A stretch of DNA of 14,307 nt, taken from positions 1 through 14,307 of the forward strand of contig JANYJT010000162.1 in the NCBI GenBank assembly GCA_025358395.1. The letters are read 5' to 3'. Below, piece by piece: positions 1-8,227 of the stretch. Source of the DNA: Bacteroidia bacterium. Its GTDB lineage: Bacteria; Bacteroidota; Bacteroidia; Bacteroidales; Prolixibacteraceae. Both the position numbers and the translations under genes were made by a program. The notes below the pieces were generated by a model, which searched no databases, was not told the DNA's origin, and worked only from the letters and a program-made list of their open reading frames with translations. Numbering within the stretch: position 1 is the stretch's first letter; every line of letters begins with the position of its first letter.

Positions 1-863
1 AGCGGATTTTTGTTGCTTATTTCATTGTGTTTGACAGCATTTTCAATTAGTGTCTGAATGGTCAGCGGGGGCAATTCCATCCCTTTGAACTTCTCCTGAA
101 TATCCGTTATGACAGTGAGGTTGGTACCGTATCTCATCTCAATCAGGAAAAGATAGGATTCAGTGTATTCCATCTCCTCTCGCAGCGTCACCGTTTTCTT
201 TTCGTTGCCTTGAAGCGTGTAACGTAAAACCAGCGCCAGATGGTTGACATACTGTCCGGCAAGATCGGGCGATTCCCTGATAAGTGATTTAAGCGCGGTA
301 AGCGTGTTGAACAGAAAATGAGGACTCATTTGATTCTTCAACGATTCAAACTGGCTCTGAAGACTTTCCGTTCTTAATTTTTCATTCTCAAGCTCATAAG
401 TCTGCTTCTGGTAAATGAGTCGGATGATAAAAATGGAACCAAAAACCAGTGCCGCCGCAAAAAGATTCTGGAACAGCAGCTTGTCGTGGTGCCTGCTGAT
501 ATTTATCTCGGAACCAGCATAAGGTTTGAAGATGTTGTAGATCAAAACCAGGATCATCACCGAAATTAAGCTTAAAACAAAGGCAAGCAACACCGTTTTG
601 AGCCTCATTTTATAATGCCTGGCAAAAGGCTTCAATAAATAGAAATTGAGTGTAAACAACAGTAAGGTAACCGTAAAAGTATTGAGAAACTCAAGAACAG
701 CCATGCCGGCATCAAAGGCTTCCCGCCGATGGCCACCTCCTCCTCCGCCTCCTTCTTCCGCAAAAAGTACACCTATGACCAAAGGAAATTGGATGGTTAT
801 GCTAATCACCAGCGACAAGAGGAAGGCAATGCCGAAATATTTTCTTGTTAAGATCGCACTCAT
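1..863 (-). CDS. LytS/YehU-type sensor histidine kinase, partial (C-terminus beyond left edge)
   Basis: The reverse strand reads open from an ATG at 863 to the left edge (287 codons, no stop). Four hydrophobic segments lie near residues 11-34, 55-77, 90-110 and 131-150, followed by a short linker helix (about 152-178) and a His_kinase (PF06580-type) domain. The H-box is SPHFLFN with His182, and the start of the ATPase domain shows the N-box LIENAVKHNE near residue 276. The glycine-rich ATP lid would lie off the window. This family usually phosphorylates a LytTR-domain regulator encoded next to it, which would lie to the left. A run of seven glycines (residues 38-44, after two Glu and before His-Arg-Arg) sits in the first extracytoplasmic loop. 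No in-frame alternative start exists upstream before a stop at 885-887. The gene diverges from the lipoprotein at 1163. The family call is firm; the signal is unknown. Confidence 0.9.
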   Translation of the reverse strand, partial: MSAILTRKYFGIAFLLSLVISITIQFPLVIGVLFAEEGGGGGGGHRREAFDAGMAVLEFLNTFTVTLLLFTLNFYLLKPFARHYKMRLKTVLLAFVLSLISVMILVLIYNIFKPYAGSEINISRHHDKLLFQNLFAAALVFGSIFIIRLIYQKQTYELENEKLRTESLQSQFESLKNQMSPHFLFNTLTALKSLIRESPDLAGQYVNHLALVLRYTLQGNEKKTVTLREEMEYTESYLFLIEMRYGTNLTVITDIQEKFKGMELPPLTIQTLIENAVKHNEISNKNP

Positions 864-1162
864 CCATTCAAAGATACATTGTTCTCATAATTTTTCACTC
901 AAAAAAATAGTGAGGCTGCCAAAACAAAGGTTGAAGCTGATCAATTGACACATAAAAGATCCTACTTCATTTTTTAAGAGTTAAATCCCGGTAGGGAAAA
1001 TGAAAAAAACATAAACATTTTTGTTACTTTAACCGCTGGTTTTTTTAGATATTTGCGTCAATGAATTGGTACCGATGGAAATAATGTGTTTTTATAACTA
1101 CGATTAGGTTACCGTCGGACTAGCGTTCCCGGGATAAAGAAAAACAAATTAAAATTTATAAA
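864..1162. other. Divergent intergenic region without a recognised gene
   Basis: This 299-bp AT-rich stretch separates the minus-strand kinase from the plus-strand lipoprotein and operon. I see no convincing small gene, RNA gene or riboswitch. Two GC-rich palindromes stand out from the AT-rich background: TCCC-GGTA-GGGA at 986-997 and the perfect octamer TCCCGGGA at 1127-1134, which lies 28 bp before the ATG at 1163. No clean TAnnTTTG was found for the plus-strand gene; the nearest, GATATTTG at 1048-1055, has one mismatch. A single TTTAACC motif occurs at 1028-1034. Confidence 0.5.
869..903 (-). promoter_or_regulatory. Candidate Bacteroidota promoter for the LytS-type kinase
   Basis: Read on the minus strand, 876-869 is TATCTTTG, a perfect match to the Bacteroidota -7 consensus TAnnTTTG. 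A TTTG-like -33 element lies at 903-900. The 23-bp spacing is a little longer than the usual 19-21. The -7 box ends only 5 nt before the ATG at 863, so the transcript would have almost no leader. One octamer match can arise by chance in AT-rich DNA. Confidence 0.35.
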
Positions 1163-1606
1163 ATGAGACAGTTGACATCGATCCTTTTGGTAGCAATCGT
1201 TGCGGGAATTTTATTCAGTTGTGGTTCAGGTAAAAAATCACAACAGATTAAGGATTATAAATACACAGCAGAGAAGGCTGCTCTCTCCGGCGTATTGCAG
1301 AAAAAGGTAGGTGATTGGATCAAGGAAGGAGTAACTTGCTACGGGATTGTTCTCTTAGCAGACAAGGATGGCACTCCACGAAAAGCAAAAGAGATTGAGG
1401 CAAAAGTTATTTCAATTCAGCCCGACAAGATAAAAATGAAAGCAGTCGAAGATTTTGTCATAGCCCCGATCTCAGGGTGTACCAAAGTTGGCTTAAAAAA
1501 GGGGGAAACATGGGATGAGCTGGAAGGCGACCTGTTTCAAACAAGAGACGAAGCAATCAAATTTATTGACACCAAATATCCTGAAACGCAACTAATCATT
1601 AAGTGA
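1163..1606 (+). CDS. Small lipoprotein of unknown function
   Basis: This is a 147-residue protein with a hydrophobic signal segment (about residues 3-18) and the lipobox LFSC at 17-20, so Cys20 would be lipidated and the mature chain anchored in the envelope. The mature part is basic and rich in short beta-like stretches (VISIQPDKIKMKAV near 82-95). It has two further cysteines, Cys59 and Cys106, that could pair as a disulfide in the periplasm. I recognise no family. The start follows an A-rich leader typical of the phylum, with no Shine-Dalgarno sequence. It lies 56 bp upstream of the TonB-dependent receptor on the same strand with no terminator hairpin between, so co-transcription is plausible but not shown. 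Confidence 0.75.
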   Translation: MRQLTSILLVAIVAGILFSCGSGKKSQQIKDYKYTAEKAALSGVLQKKVGDWIKEGVTCYGIVLLADKDGTPRKAKEIEAKVISIQPDKIKMKAVEDFVIAPISGCTKVGLKKGETWDELEGDLFQTRDEAIKFIDTKYPETQLIIK

Positions 1607-1662
1607 AATAGCATTACTGGTTTGTTTACTGTCAGTTGATACTAACATCTTAAAATAAGCTC

Positions 1663-4515
1663 ATGTCAGACAAACTAATCATTATCATATTAATAATTGT
1701 TAGCGCATTTGGTATAAGAGAAGCAAGTGCCCAGGAGAAAGTTACGGTAAGAGGGAAAATTTCCGATGCCGATAATCAGTCTCCGATTCTGTATGCCAAT
1801 ATTACATTTCCGGAATTAGCCTTAGGTACAACATCCAATGAAAGTGGCGAATTTGTAATTCGTTCTGTTCCAATTGGTACCTATAAATTTTCGGTAACCA
1901 ATATTGGTTACAAGGAATTCACGCTTACTATTAGCTTGAAGCAAGATGTTACCATGAATATTAAGCTTGAGCAGCAGTCGCTGGGACTCAAAGAAGTAAT
2001 TGTAACTGCGGAGCAGTCAACCAGCGGGGCGACTTCTTCCAAAATAAAAAGTGAAGCTATTAACCATGTACAGGCTTCCAGCTTGAAGGATGTCATGCAA
2101 CTGGTTCCAGGAAATCTTTTGCTGAATCCGAATTTGGGGGAACCGGGAAAACTGAGTATTCGCGAGGTTGGCGAAGACATTAACAGTGCATTGGGAACTG
2201 CTATTATCATTGACGATATCCCGGTTACGAACGATGGAAATATGCAAAAGACGATGGGAACCGGTAGAAGTATGGCAACCTATTCCGGAAGTGGTCTCGA
2301 TACCAGGAATATATCTGTTGACAACATCGAATCTATCACGGTTGATGTCGGTATCCCATCAGCCGAACATGGTAACCTGACTTCAGGAGCAGTCCGTATT
2401 AAAACAAAATCAGGAAGTTCTCCATTAAACATAAAAATCAAAGCCGACCCTAAAACAAAGCAGGCATTTGTCGGACAAGGATTCATTCTAAGTAAAGACA
2501 AAGGAGTTATCAATCTGGATATGGATGCAGCACATTCTTACGGCGATATCTATAAAAAGACCAACTTATATGACCGTTACAACCTTTCAACCAAATACTC
2601 TCAGACGTTTTTCAGGGAAAAGAATCCTTTAAATATTGAAGGGAAGCTGGATTTTTCATACAATATTGACGGGAATGAATGGGATCCTGATATGATTGTA
2701 CAGGAAAAGGCCTACTCAAAAGAAACCGGTATCATGGGAAAATTGTCGGCATCATGGATGCTCGACAAATCATTTTTGTCTAGCTTGTCCCTGGACATCA
2801 GTTACAGCATAGACTGGCAATCGGGATATGAAAAAAAGCTGGAAAGCAGTTCGACTGGGCCCACCTTTTATTCAACGGCTACAACAAATGGCGAAAACCG
2901 GATTTATTTTGCTCCATCCGGTTATTATTCAGAAGTTACCTATGACGGGAAACCTTATAATATCTATGCCAAGCTGAAAGGTGCTTTATACAAAAAAACA
3001 GGAGTCTTCGCCCACAAGGGTTTGTATGGAACCGAATGGCGTACTACGGGGAACAGCGGTGCCGGACGTTTGTATGATCCGACCAGACCCCCAACTGGAT
3101 TAGGAACCAGGCCACGCCCGTTTACTGATATTCCAGCTTTGAACCAGTTCTCGCTGTTCGCTGAAGATAAAATAACGGCCAATATTGGTTCAACAGCATT
3201 GGAAATGACTTTGGGTTTAAGGATGGACAATATACAACCCAAAGGACCATTTGCTACAAAGGGCGCTATAGGTGTGGACCCGAGAATCAATGTAAAATAC
3301 AATCTGCTGAACCGCAATAACAACAAAATGTTTAAAGATTTCAGCTTGCGTTTTGGCTATGGAAAAACAACCAAAGCCCCTACTTTGATCCATTTATATC
3401 CCGATAGGGAATACAGTGATGTAGTCGGTTTTAACTATTATCCGAATTTGATAGTATCAACAACCAATGTTGTGGACCCTAGAAATTATGAACTGAAGCC
3501 AGCAAAAAGTAAGAAATACGAAGCTGGTTTGGATTTTCAAATCGGACAGGTAAAAACCAGGTTCACAGGCTTCTATGAGGAACATAGAGGTGGCTTTATA
3601 AATGATCAGGTTTATTATCCAATGAATTACAGACGTTACAATGTGCTGGCAGCAGGCTTAAGCCCGTATTATGTGCCAAATGATGGTGTGTACTATAAGG
3701 ATGTAAATGGAAATGCTGTTAAAGTTGGGTATACCAATGAAGTAAAATTTTCTTCTTATGAGCAATACCGCAACGCTTCGACCAGAATAAAGAGTGGTGT
3801 GGAATATACGATTGATTTTGGCAGGATTAAGGCACTGCAGACATCTATTATGGTTACAGGAGCGTGGTTGAAAACAGAATCATATGAAGAGGACTCACCC
3901 TATTGGCAACGTGTAGGTTATACCAGCTATGCCAGCGGTGCCAGCAAAGATGAAACATTTGCCGCCAAGTTCAAGAATGAATTTGGTTATGGAACTGTAT
4001 TCGAAAGGTTGAATACAAATATCAGCATCATCAACCATATTCCTAAACTGAAGATGATCGTTTCGTTGACCACACAAATTCTTTGGTACGAAAAGGACTG
4101 GCGGAAAATTTATTCGGACGATAAATTTTATTCCCTCTCCGAATTAAGAAGCTACCTGGGAAATTCGAATTTGTTCAGCGCCGAACAGGAAGGAACGTAT
4201 AATTACAGACTGCCGGTAAGCTACAAGATGTACGACAATGTTGAGCATCTTTATACTCCGGCCGACTTTACTCAGTCGTTGCATCAGTTGACCATAGCCA
4301 AAGAATTAAAATTCCGGTTCGGGGAAAATAATTGGCCTATACTATTCTTGTGTAATCTTAATATTTCGAAGGAAATTACTAAACAGATCAAACTTGCATT
4401 TTACGCGAATAACTTTCTGAATATCAGGCCAAGGGATTTAAATGACAGAGAGGGTTCCTATACCCGGCGCAACCAGGTACCATTCTTTGGGGCAGATATT
4501 ACATTCCGGTTTTAA
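1663..4515 (+). CDS. TonB-dependent outer-membrane receptor
   Basis: This 950-residue protein carries a signal peptide with probable cleavage after ASA (residue 23). A carboxypeptidase-regulatory-like beta-sandwich follows at about 27-103 (VRGKISDADNQSPILYANIT, then GTYKFSVTNIGYK). Next is the TonB-box-like LKEVIVTAE (109-117). The plug runs from about 135 to 250, with IIIDDIPV and the closing SAEHGNLTSGAVRIKTKSG. A barrel of about 700 residues ends in a terminal Phe, as expected for BAM-assembled proteins. Such receptors import bulky ligands across the outer membrane using the proton motive force through TonB-ExbBD. The partner lipoprotein is DUF4876, not SusD, so polysaccharide uptake of the Sus type is not indicated. 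The stop is 11 bp before the next gene. The substrate cannot be read from the sequence. Confidence 0.93.
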   Translation: MSDKLIIIILIIVSAFGIREASAQEKVTVRGKISDADNQSPILYANITFPELALGTTSNESGEFVIRSVPIGTYKFSVTNIGYKEFTLTISLKQDVTMNIKLEQQSLGLKEVIVTAEQSTSGATSSKIKSEAINHVQASSLKDVMQLVPGNLLLNPNLGEPGKLSIREVGEDINSALGTAIIIDDIPVTNDGNMQKTMGTGRSMATYSGSGLDTRNISVDNIESITVDVGIPSAEHGNLTSGAVRIKTKSGSSPLNIKIKADPKTKQAFVGQGFILSKDKGVINLDMDAAHSYGDIYKKTNLYDRYNLSTKYSQTFFREKNPLNIEGKLDFSYNIDGNEWDPDMIVQEKAYSKETGIMGKLSASWMLDKSFLSSLSLDISYSIDWQSGYEKKLESSSTGPTFYSTATTNGENRIYFAPSGYYSEVTYDGKPYNIYAKLKGALYKKTGVFAHKGLYGTEWRTTGNSGAGRLYDPTRPPTGLGTRPRPFTDIPALNQFSLFAEDKITANIGSTALEMTLGLRMDNIQPKGPFATKGAIGVDPRINVKYNLLNRNNNKMFKDFSLRFGYGKTTKAPTLIHLYPDREYSDVVGFNYYPNLIVSTTNVVDPRNYELKPAKSKKYEAGLDFQIGQVKTRFTGFYEEHRGGFINDQVYYPMNYRRYNVLAAGLSPYYVPNDGVYYKDVNGNAVKVGYTNEVKFSSYEQYRNASTRIKSGVEYTIDFGRIKALQTSIMVTGAWLKTESYEEDSPYWQRVGYTSYASGASKDETFAAKFKNEFGYGTVFERLNTNISIINHIPKLKMIVSLTTQILWYEKDWRKIYSDDKFYSLSELRSYLGNSNLFSAEQEGTYNYRLPVSYKMYDNVEHLYTPADFTQSLHQLTIAKELKFRFGENNWPILFLCNLNISKEITKQIKLAFYANNFLNIRPRDLNDREGSYTRRNQVPFFGADITFRF

Positions 4516-4526
4516 AATAGTTTGTT

Positions 4527-5738
4527 ATGAGAAAAATTAAAAATATAGCATTATTGTTGGGGTTGTTGTATTGCTCATGCAGCAAATATTCAATCCCTGA
4601 AACATACCAGGTAGCTTTTAAAGTAAATTATCCGATACTTTTTGATGGCGGCAAAAGTGTAAGCAATATTGTTGTAAAAATCACGAATGTTCAAACGGGA
4701 AGAGCGTATACTCAAACCACAAATAACACAGGAACTGCCCTTTTCGATATAAGGGGAGGAAGCTATAACATCATGGTCTCTTTTTCTGAAGACAGGGATG
4801 TTAACGTTGATGGGTTCATGTTCAGGAAAACGGTACTGTTTAATGGCAGTGTTAACAGCCAGACTATTACCGCTAGTGGAAACGAATTGGCAATACCGTT
4901 GCAATATTCGATAGCCAAGGAAGGATTTATCATAAAGGAATTTTATACTTCAGGAAGTAAAACGCCGGCAGGTAAGTCTTATGGAGCAGATAAGTTCTAT
5001 GAGGTCTACAACAATTCAGACAAAATTTTGTATTCCGACGGACTTTGTTTCGGGGCTGTATATCCAACTACGACCAACAAACCAACTCCTTATGTCGATG
5101 CAAACGGGAAATTACTTGACCGAATCCCGCTATGGAGTTTTGTTTGTATTGTGCCCGGAACAGGTCAGGAACATCCAATTCAGCCGGGTAAATCATTTGT
5201 TGTTGCACTTTCGGGCTTGAACCATAAGGCTGATCCAAACGGGAATCCCAATTCGATCGACTTATCCGGTGCCGACTGGGAAATGTACGTTGACAAAGGA
5301 ATGTATGCCGATGTGCCTTCTGTTCCCAATATTTTAATGCAGCGTATAACAGCTGGAACAGCAATGTCTTTGGATGTTAACGGGCAGGTAAGTATCCTTT
5401 TCCGACTGCCTGCGGGTGATTTGCAAACTATTTTTACGGATACGAATAATTTTCTCAAAGTGGTTGGAAGTTCCTTCAGTTGTTTCATGGTGCCTAAATC
5501 ATGGGTTATTGATGGAGTAGAAAATGCCCGGTTAGCCCCGGAGGGAGTATTTAAAAGATTGCCTGATGAAATTGATGTCAGTTACATCCAGACACGGGGA
5601 TCTAGTGAGAAAGTATCGATAACCAGAAAAGTAAGCGAAGTTGTCAATGGACGTACGATTTATAAAGACACAAATAACTCGGCAGAGGATTTTTTAACGA
5701 ACCAGGATCCAACTCCCGGAATAATTGCTAAAAACTAA
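4527..5738 (+). CDS. DUF4876-family lipoprotein
   Basis: This 403-residue protein has a short signal segment ending LLYCSCSK; Cys18, preceded by Ser, is the likelier lipidated cysteine, with Cys16 as the alternative. An N-terminal beta-rich part (about 28-130) resembles an Ig or carboxypeptidase-regulatory fold (GTALFDIRGGSYNIMVSF). The rest (about 130-400) matches what I know of DUF4876: FIIKEFYTSG, then a segment like KFYEVYNNSDKILYSDGLC and IPLWSFVCIVPG. The family has no known activity. By position it is probably the lipoprotein partner of the TonB receptor, perhaps surface exposed and taking part in ligand capture, as XusB or SusD do for other receptors; that is inference. It is 11 bp downstream of the receptor and 2 bp upstream of the next gene, implying one transcript. 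The family call rests on remembered motifs. Confidence 0.75.
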   Translation: MRKIKNIALLLGLLYCSCSKYSIPETYQVAFKVNYPILFDGGKSVSNIVVKITNVQTGRAYTQTTNNTGTALFDIRGGSYNIMVSFSEDRDVNVDGFMFRKTVLFNGSVNSQTITASGNELAIPLQYSIAKEGFIIKEFYTSGSKTPAGKSYGADKFYEVYNNSDKILYSDGLCFGAVYPTTTNKPTPYVDANGKLLDRIPLWSFVCIVPGTGQEHPIQPGKSFVVALSGLNHKADPNGNPNSIDLSGADWEMYVDKGMYADVPSVPNILMQRITAGTAMSLDVNGQVSILFRLPAGDLQTIFTDTNNFLKVVGSSFSCFMVPKSWVIDGVENARLAPEGVFKRLPDEIDVSYIQTRGSSEKVSITRKVSEVVNGRTIYKDTNNSAEDFLTNQDPTPGIIAKN

Positions 5739-5740
5739 CG

Positions 5741-7327
5741 ATGATGAATAAGCGGCTTATTACCTTAGTTTATAGTCTCCTGATCGTATTCAGCAGCAAT
5801 ATGTTGAAGGCAGTTAACGCGGGTAGCGATACCCTAAAAAGCAGTTCAATATCTGCTGAAAAATTGTTAAACCTAAAAACAATTTGGTCCGGATCAAGCA
5901 ATGCTGCCTCCCTGACCTTTTTCGATTTTGACAGGCATTTTGGCGAGGCGTATTTTGGTTTCAATGCAGCAAATGGCGATTACCGCTTGTTTCAAGCTCC
6001 TGACCACACTAATCAATATGGTTTTTATTCCAATGGCTACCTGAAACATGGAAACTGGAAATTCTATGGAAATTTTAACTATTTCGACATCCAGGAGAAA
6101 GACATCAAATGGGTGGATATGATTGAGCCTTACAACGGTAATCCGTATAGTGTAGGCGATTCAATCGGGGGCGACTACTGGAAAGAGTATTTTAAAATGC
6201 AGGCTAAAGTGGCCTATAGTGTAAACAAGATGATTTCACTTGGTTTCGATGTGAGATATGATGCTGGAGTAGGGACCAAAAGGAAAGATCCCCGACCCAC
6301 AAATACCATTACCAACTTCGATATCCGTCCCGGGGTTTTACTAAACCTCGATAAAATAAAGCTTGGAGCCAACTTCAGGTACCAGGGTGAAAAAGAAGAT
6401 GTTGAATTTAATTTGGTCACCAGTAATCATTACAGCATTTTCTATTTCAAGGGTTTAGGCGCTTTTACATCAGAAGCCTCAACAGCATCCGCATTGAATG
6501 ACAGCTATACTGAATCGACATTGTACGGTGGAAGTGTTCAGCTTGCCTTTGATACAAAACTATTCAAAAATTACACTTCGGTTAATTTCGATAAGAAAGT
6601 TACAGACATCCAACGTGGCGTCTCAGATCCGCTGCAAATTGCTTTGATGGATAATTATCTCACAAATGTCAATTCTGTTTTTCTTTTCGGATCGGATGAA
6701 AAGCGAATCAACCGCCTCGAAGTTGGCTATCTCAACCAAAAGATTTATGGACAGGAACCAGTCGTTGAACCCAAACTTCAGCAGGTAACTTACCAGTGGT
6801 CGACCGTCGCCAAGTACACGCTTTACTGGAACGAAGCGAGTGAGTACAATGTGAATTACTCCTGCTACGACCTTTTTGATTCAGGCAGCATCAACTGGGG
6901 GGCGAAAATTAATGGCAAAGTCAGATCAGATAAAACCACCTATTATTTCGTTCCTGAGAACAACAAGCAAGAGTATAAACAGTTTGTTGTGGATGCCTTG
7001 TTAGAAAAGGGATTTGTGTGTAAGAATTGGGAGAGTCTCTTCTCTCTCAATGGAGGATACCGCAAGAGTTTCGACAATCTATTAACAATAGTTTCAGATC
7101 CAAAACTTTTGCAAAGTATCAGAACAGATTTTATTATTAAGGACTTTAACTACAATGCTTCCGGGCTTTGGCAGGTTGGTGCCAACGCTAAGATAGGAAG
7201 AGAAGTTTCGATAAATCATTTACCTGTCCGGATTTTTCTGCAAGCTGAGTATATGGTGCTGGTTTCCAACCTTCCGGGTGATCCGAAATGGAATATTTCT
7301 GAAGTAAAATTAGGGATGAATTTTTAA
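5741..7327 (+). CDS. Outer-membrane beta-barrel protein, DUF6850-like
   Basis: This 528-residue protein has a signal peptide (cleavage near AVNA, residue 27), no plug domain and no TonB box. Its many alternating hydrophobic/aromatic strands (for example YFGFNAANGDY, WKFYGNFNYF, LGFDVRYDAG, KLGANFRYQG) and its last strand ending VKLGMNF with terminal Phe indicate a 14- to 18-strand-class outer-membrane barrel. It resembles the DUF6850 family, which as I recall sits beside DUF4876 and a TonB receptor in Bacteroides-type genomes. Two adjacent ATGs (5741, 5744) are possible starts; the first is 2 bp after the lipoprotein stop. The role is unknown. A second barrel in the operon could serve as an exit or entry pore, or as a receptor partner. 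The barrel assignment is firmer than the family name. Confidence 0.75.
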   Translation: MMNKRLITLVYSLLIVFSSNMLKAVNAGSDTLKSSSISAEKLLNLKTIWSGSSNAASLTFFDFDRHFGEAYFGFNAANGDYRLFQAPDHTNQYGFYSNGYLKHGNWKFYGNFNYFDIQEKDIKWVDMIEPYNGNPYSVGDSIGGDYWKEYFKMQAKVAYSVNKMISLGFDVRYDAGVGTKRKDPRPTNTITNFDIRPGVLLNLDKIKLGANFRYQGEKEDVEFNLVTSNHYSIFYFKGLGAFTSEASTASALNDSYTESTLYGGSVQLAFDTKLFKNYTSVNFDKKVTDIQRGVSDPLQIALMDNYLTNVNSVFLFGSDEKRINRLEVGYLNQKIYGQEPVVEPKLQQVTYQWSTVAKYTLYWNEASEYNVNYSCYDLFDSGSINWGAKINGKVRSDKTTYYFVPENNKQEYKQFVVDALLEKGFVCKNWESLFSLNGGYRKSFDNLLTIVSDPKLLQSIRTDFIIKDFNYNASGLWQVGANAKIGREVSINHLPVRIFLQAEYMVLVSNLPGDPKWNISEVKLGMNF

Positions 7328-7336
7328 ATTTTTTTC

Positions 7337-8224
7337 ATGAGCAATGTGATAGAGTGCAACAACCTGACACATTACTACGGCAAAAAAATGGTCTACGAAA
7401 ACCTGAATATTGATGTCAGGGATGGTAGTATACTGGGTTTGCTTGGTAAAAATGGGGCGGGAAAAACGACTACAATAAATATTTTAAACGGATTTCTCCA
7501 GCCCCGGAGCGGCGAGTGCCTTATTTATGGAGAAAATTCACAACATCTTACGCCGGCGACAAAAGCCAGAATCGGATTTCTGATCGAAGGGCATATTCAG
7601 TACGCGTTCATGAACATCCATCAGATTGAAAAATTCTATTCCGGCTTTTATCCGAAATGGAGGCCTGCCCCATATTGGGAACTGATGTCAAAGCTAAAAG
7701 TATCGCCAAAGCAAAAGATCTCCACCATGTCGTGTGGTCAAAGATCACAGGTGGCACTAGGTCTGATCCTGGCTCAGAATCCCGATCTGCTGATTCTCGA
7801 CGACTTTTCGATGGGGCTCGATCCGGGTTACCGGCGACTGTTTATCGATTACCTGCGCGAATATGCCAAATCGGAAAACAAGACTATTTTCACAACTTCC
7901 CACATCATTCAGGATATGGAGAGGCTCATTGATGATGTGCTGATCATGGATTACAACCGGGTGTTGGCACAATGTCCGATCAGTGAGTTCATGGGAAATT
8001 TCAAGCGATTTGACTTTGAGTTGGAGAATGACCGGGTAAACCTCAAAAATGAGCAGTTTGTGAAAAACATCGAAATGGTTAAGAACAAAGTGGAGCTCTA
8101 TACCTACGAATCAAAGGATTTTGTAAAGAAATTTCTTGAAAATAATGGCATTGTCCACAAAGGTTTCGAGCAGGTGAAGATGGAATTGGAAGACGCTTTT
8201 ATCGGACTAACAGGAAAATACTAA
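7337..8224 (+). CDS. ABC transporter ATP-binding protein
   Basis: This 295-residue nucleotide-binding subunit has an ABC domain at about 3-215 and a C-terminal extension (about 216-295) as in ABC-2-type pumps. Walker A is GKNGAGKT (37-44). The signature motif is degenerate, MSCGQ (131-135) instead of LSGGQ. Walker B is LLILDD (151-156), with Asp156 where the catalytic Glu normally is. The D-loop is GLDP (160-163) and the switch His is His189 in TTSH. It should hydrolyse ATP to drive the permease encoded 3 bp downstream. The operon has no periplasmic binding protein, which favours an exporter or extraction machine over a classical importer. It begins 9 bp after the barrel gene. Substitution of Glu by Asp in Walker B may slow hydrolysis, or may simply be the norm of this subfamily. 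Confidence 0.92.
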   Translation: MSNVIECNNLTHYYGKKMVYENLNIDVRDGSILGLLGKNGAGKTTTINILNGFLQPRSGECLIYGENSQHLTPATKARIGFLIEGHIQYAFMNIHQIEKFYSGFYPKWRPAPYWELMSKLKVSPKQKISTMSCGQRSQVALGLILAQNPDLLILDDFSMGLDPGYRRLFIDYLREYAKSENKTIFTTSHIIQDMERLIDDVLIMDYNRVLAQCPISEFMGNFKRFDFELENDRVNLKNEQFVKNIEMVKNKVELYTYESKDFVKKFLENNGIVHKGFEQVKMELEDAFIGLTGKY

Positions 8225-8227
8225 CAT

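Noticed and set aside
646..948. Plus-strand 100-codon reading frame with a seven-proline run
   Set aside because: It lies mostly antisense to the clearly coding LytS-type kinase; its prolines are the complement of the kinase glycine codons.
1663..5738. SusC/SusD polysaccharide-utilisation pair
   Set aside because: The lipoprotein has DUF4876-like motifs rather than a SusD helical repeat fold, no glycoside hydrolases are nearby, and an ABC system follows instead.
7328..7336. T-run between the barrel gene and the ATPase gene as a terminator
   Set aside because: No stem precedes it and only 9 bp separate the genes; it is better read as an AT-rich spacer inside the operon.
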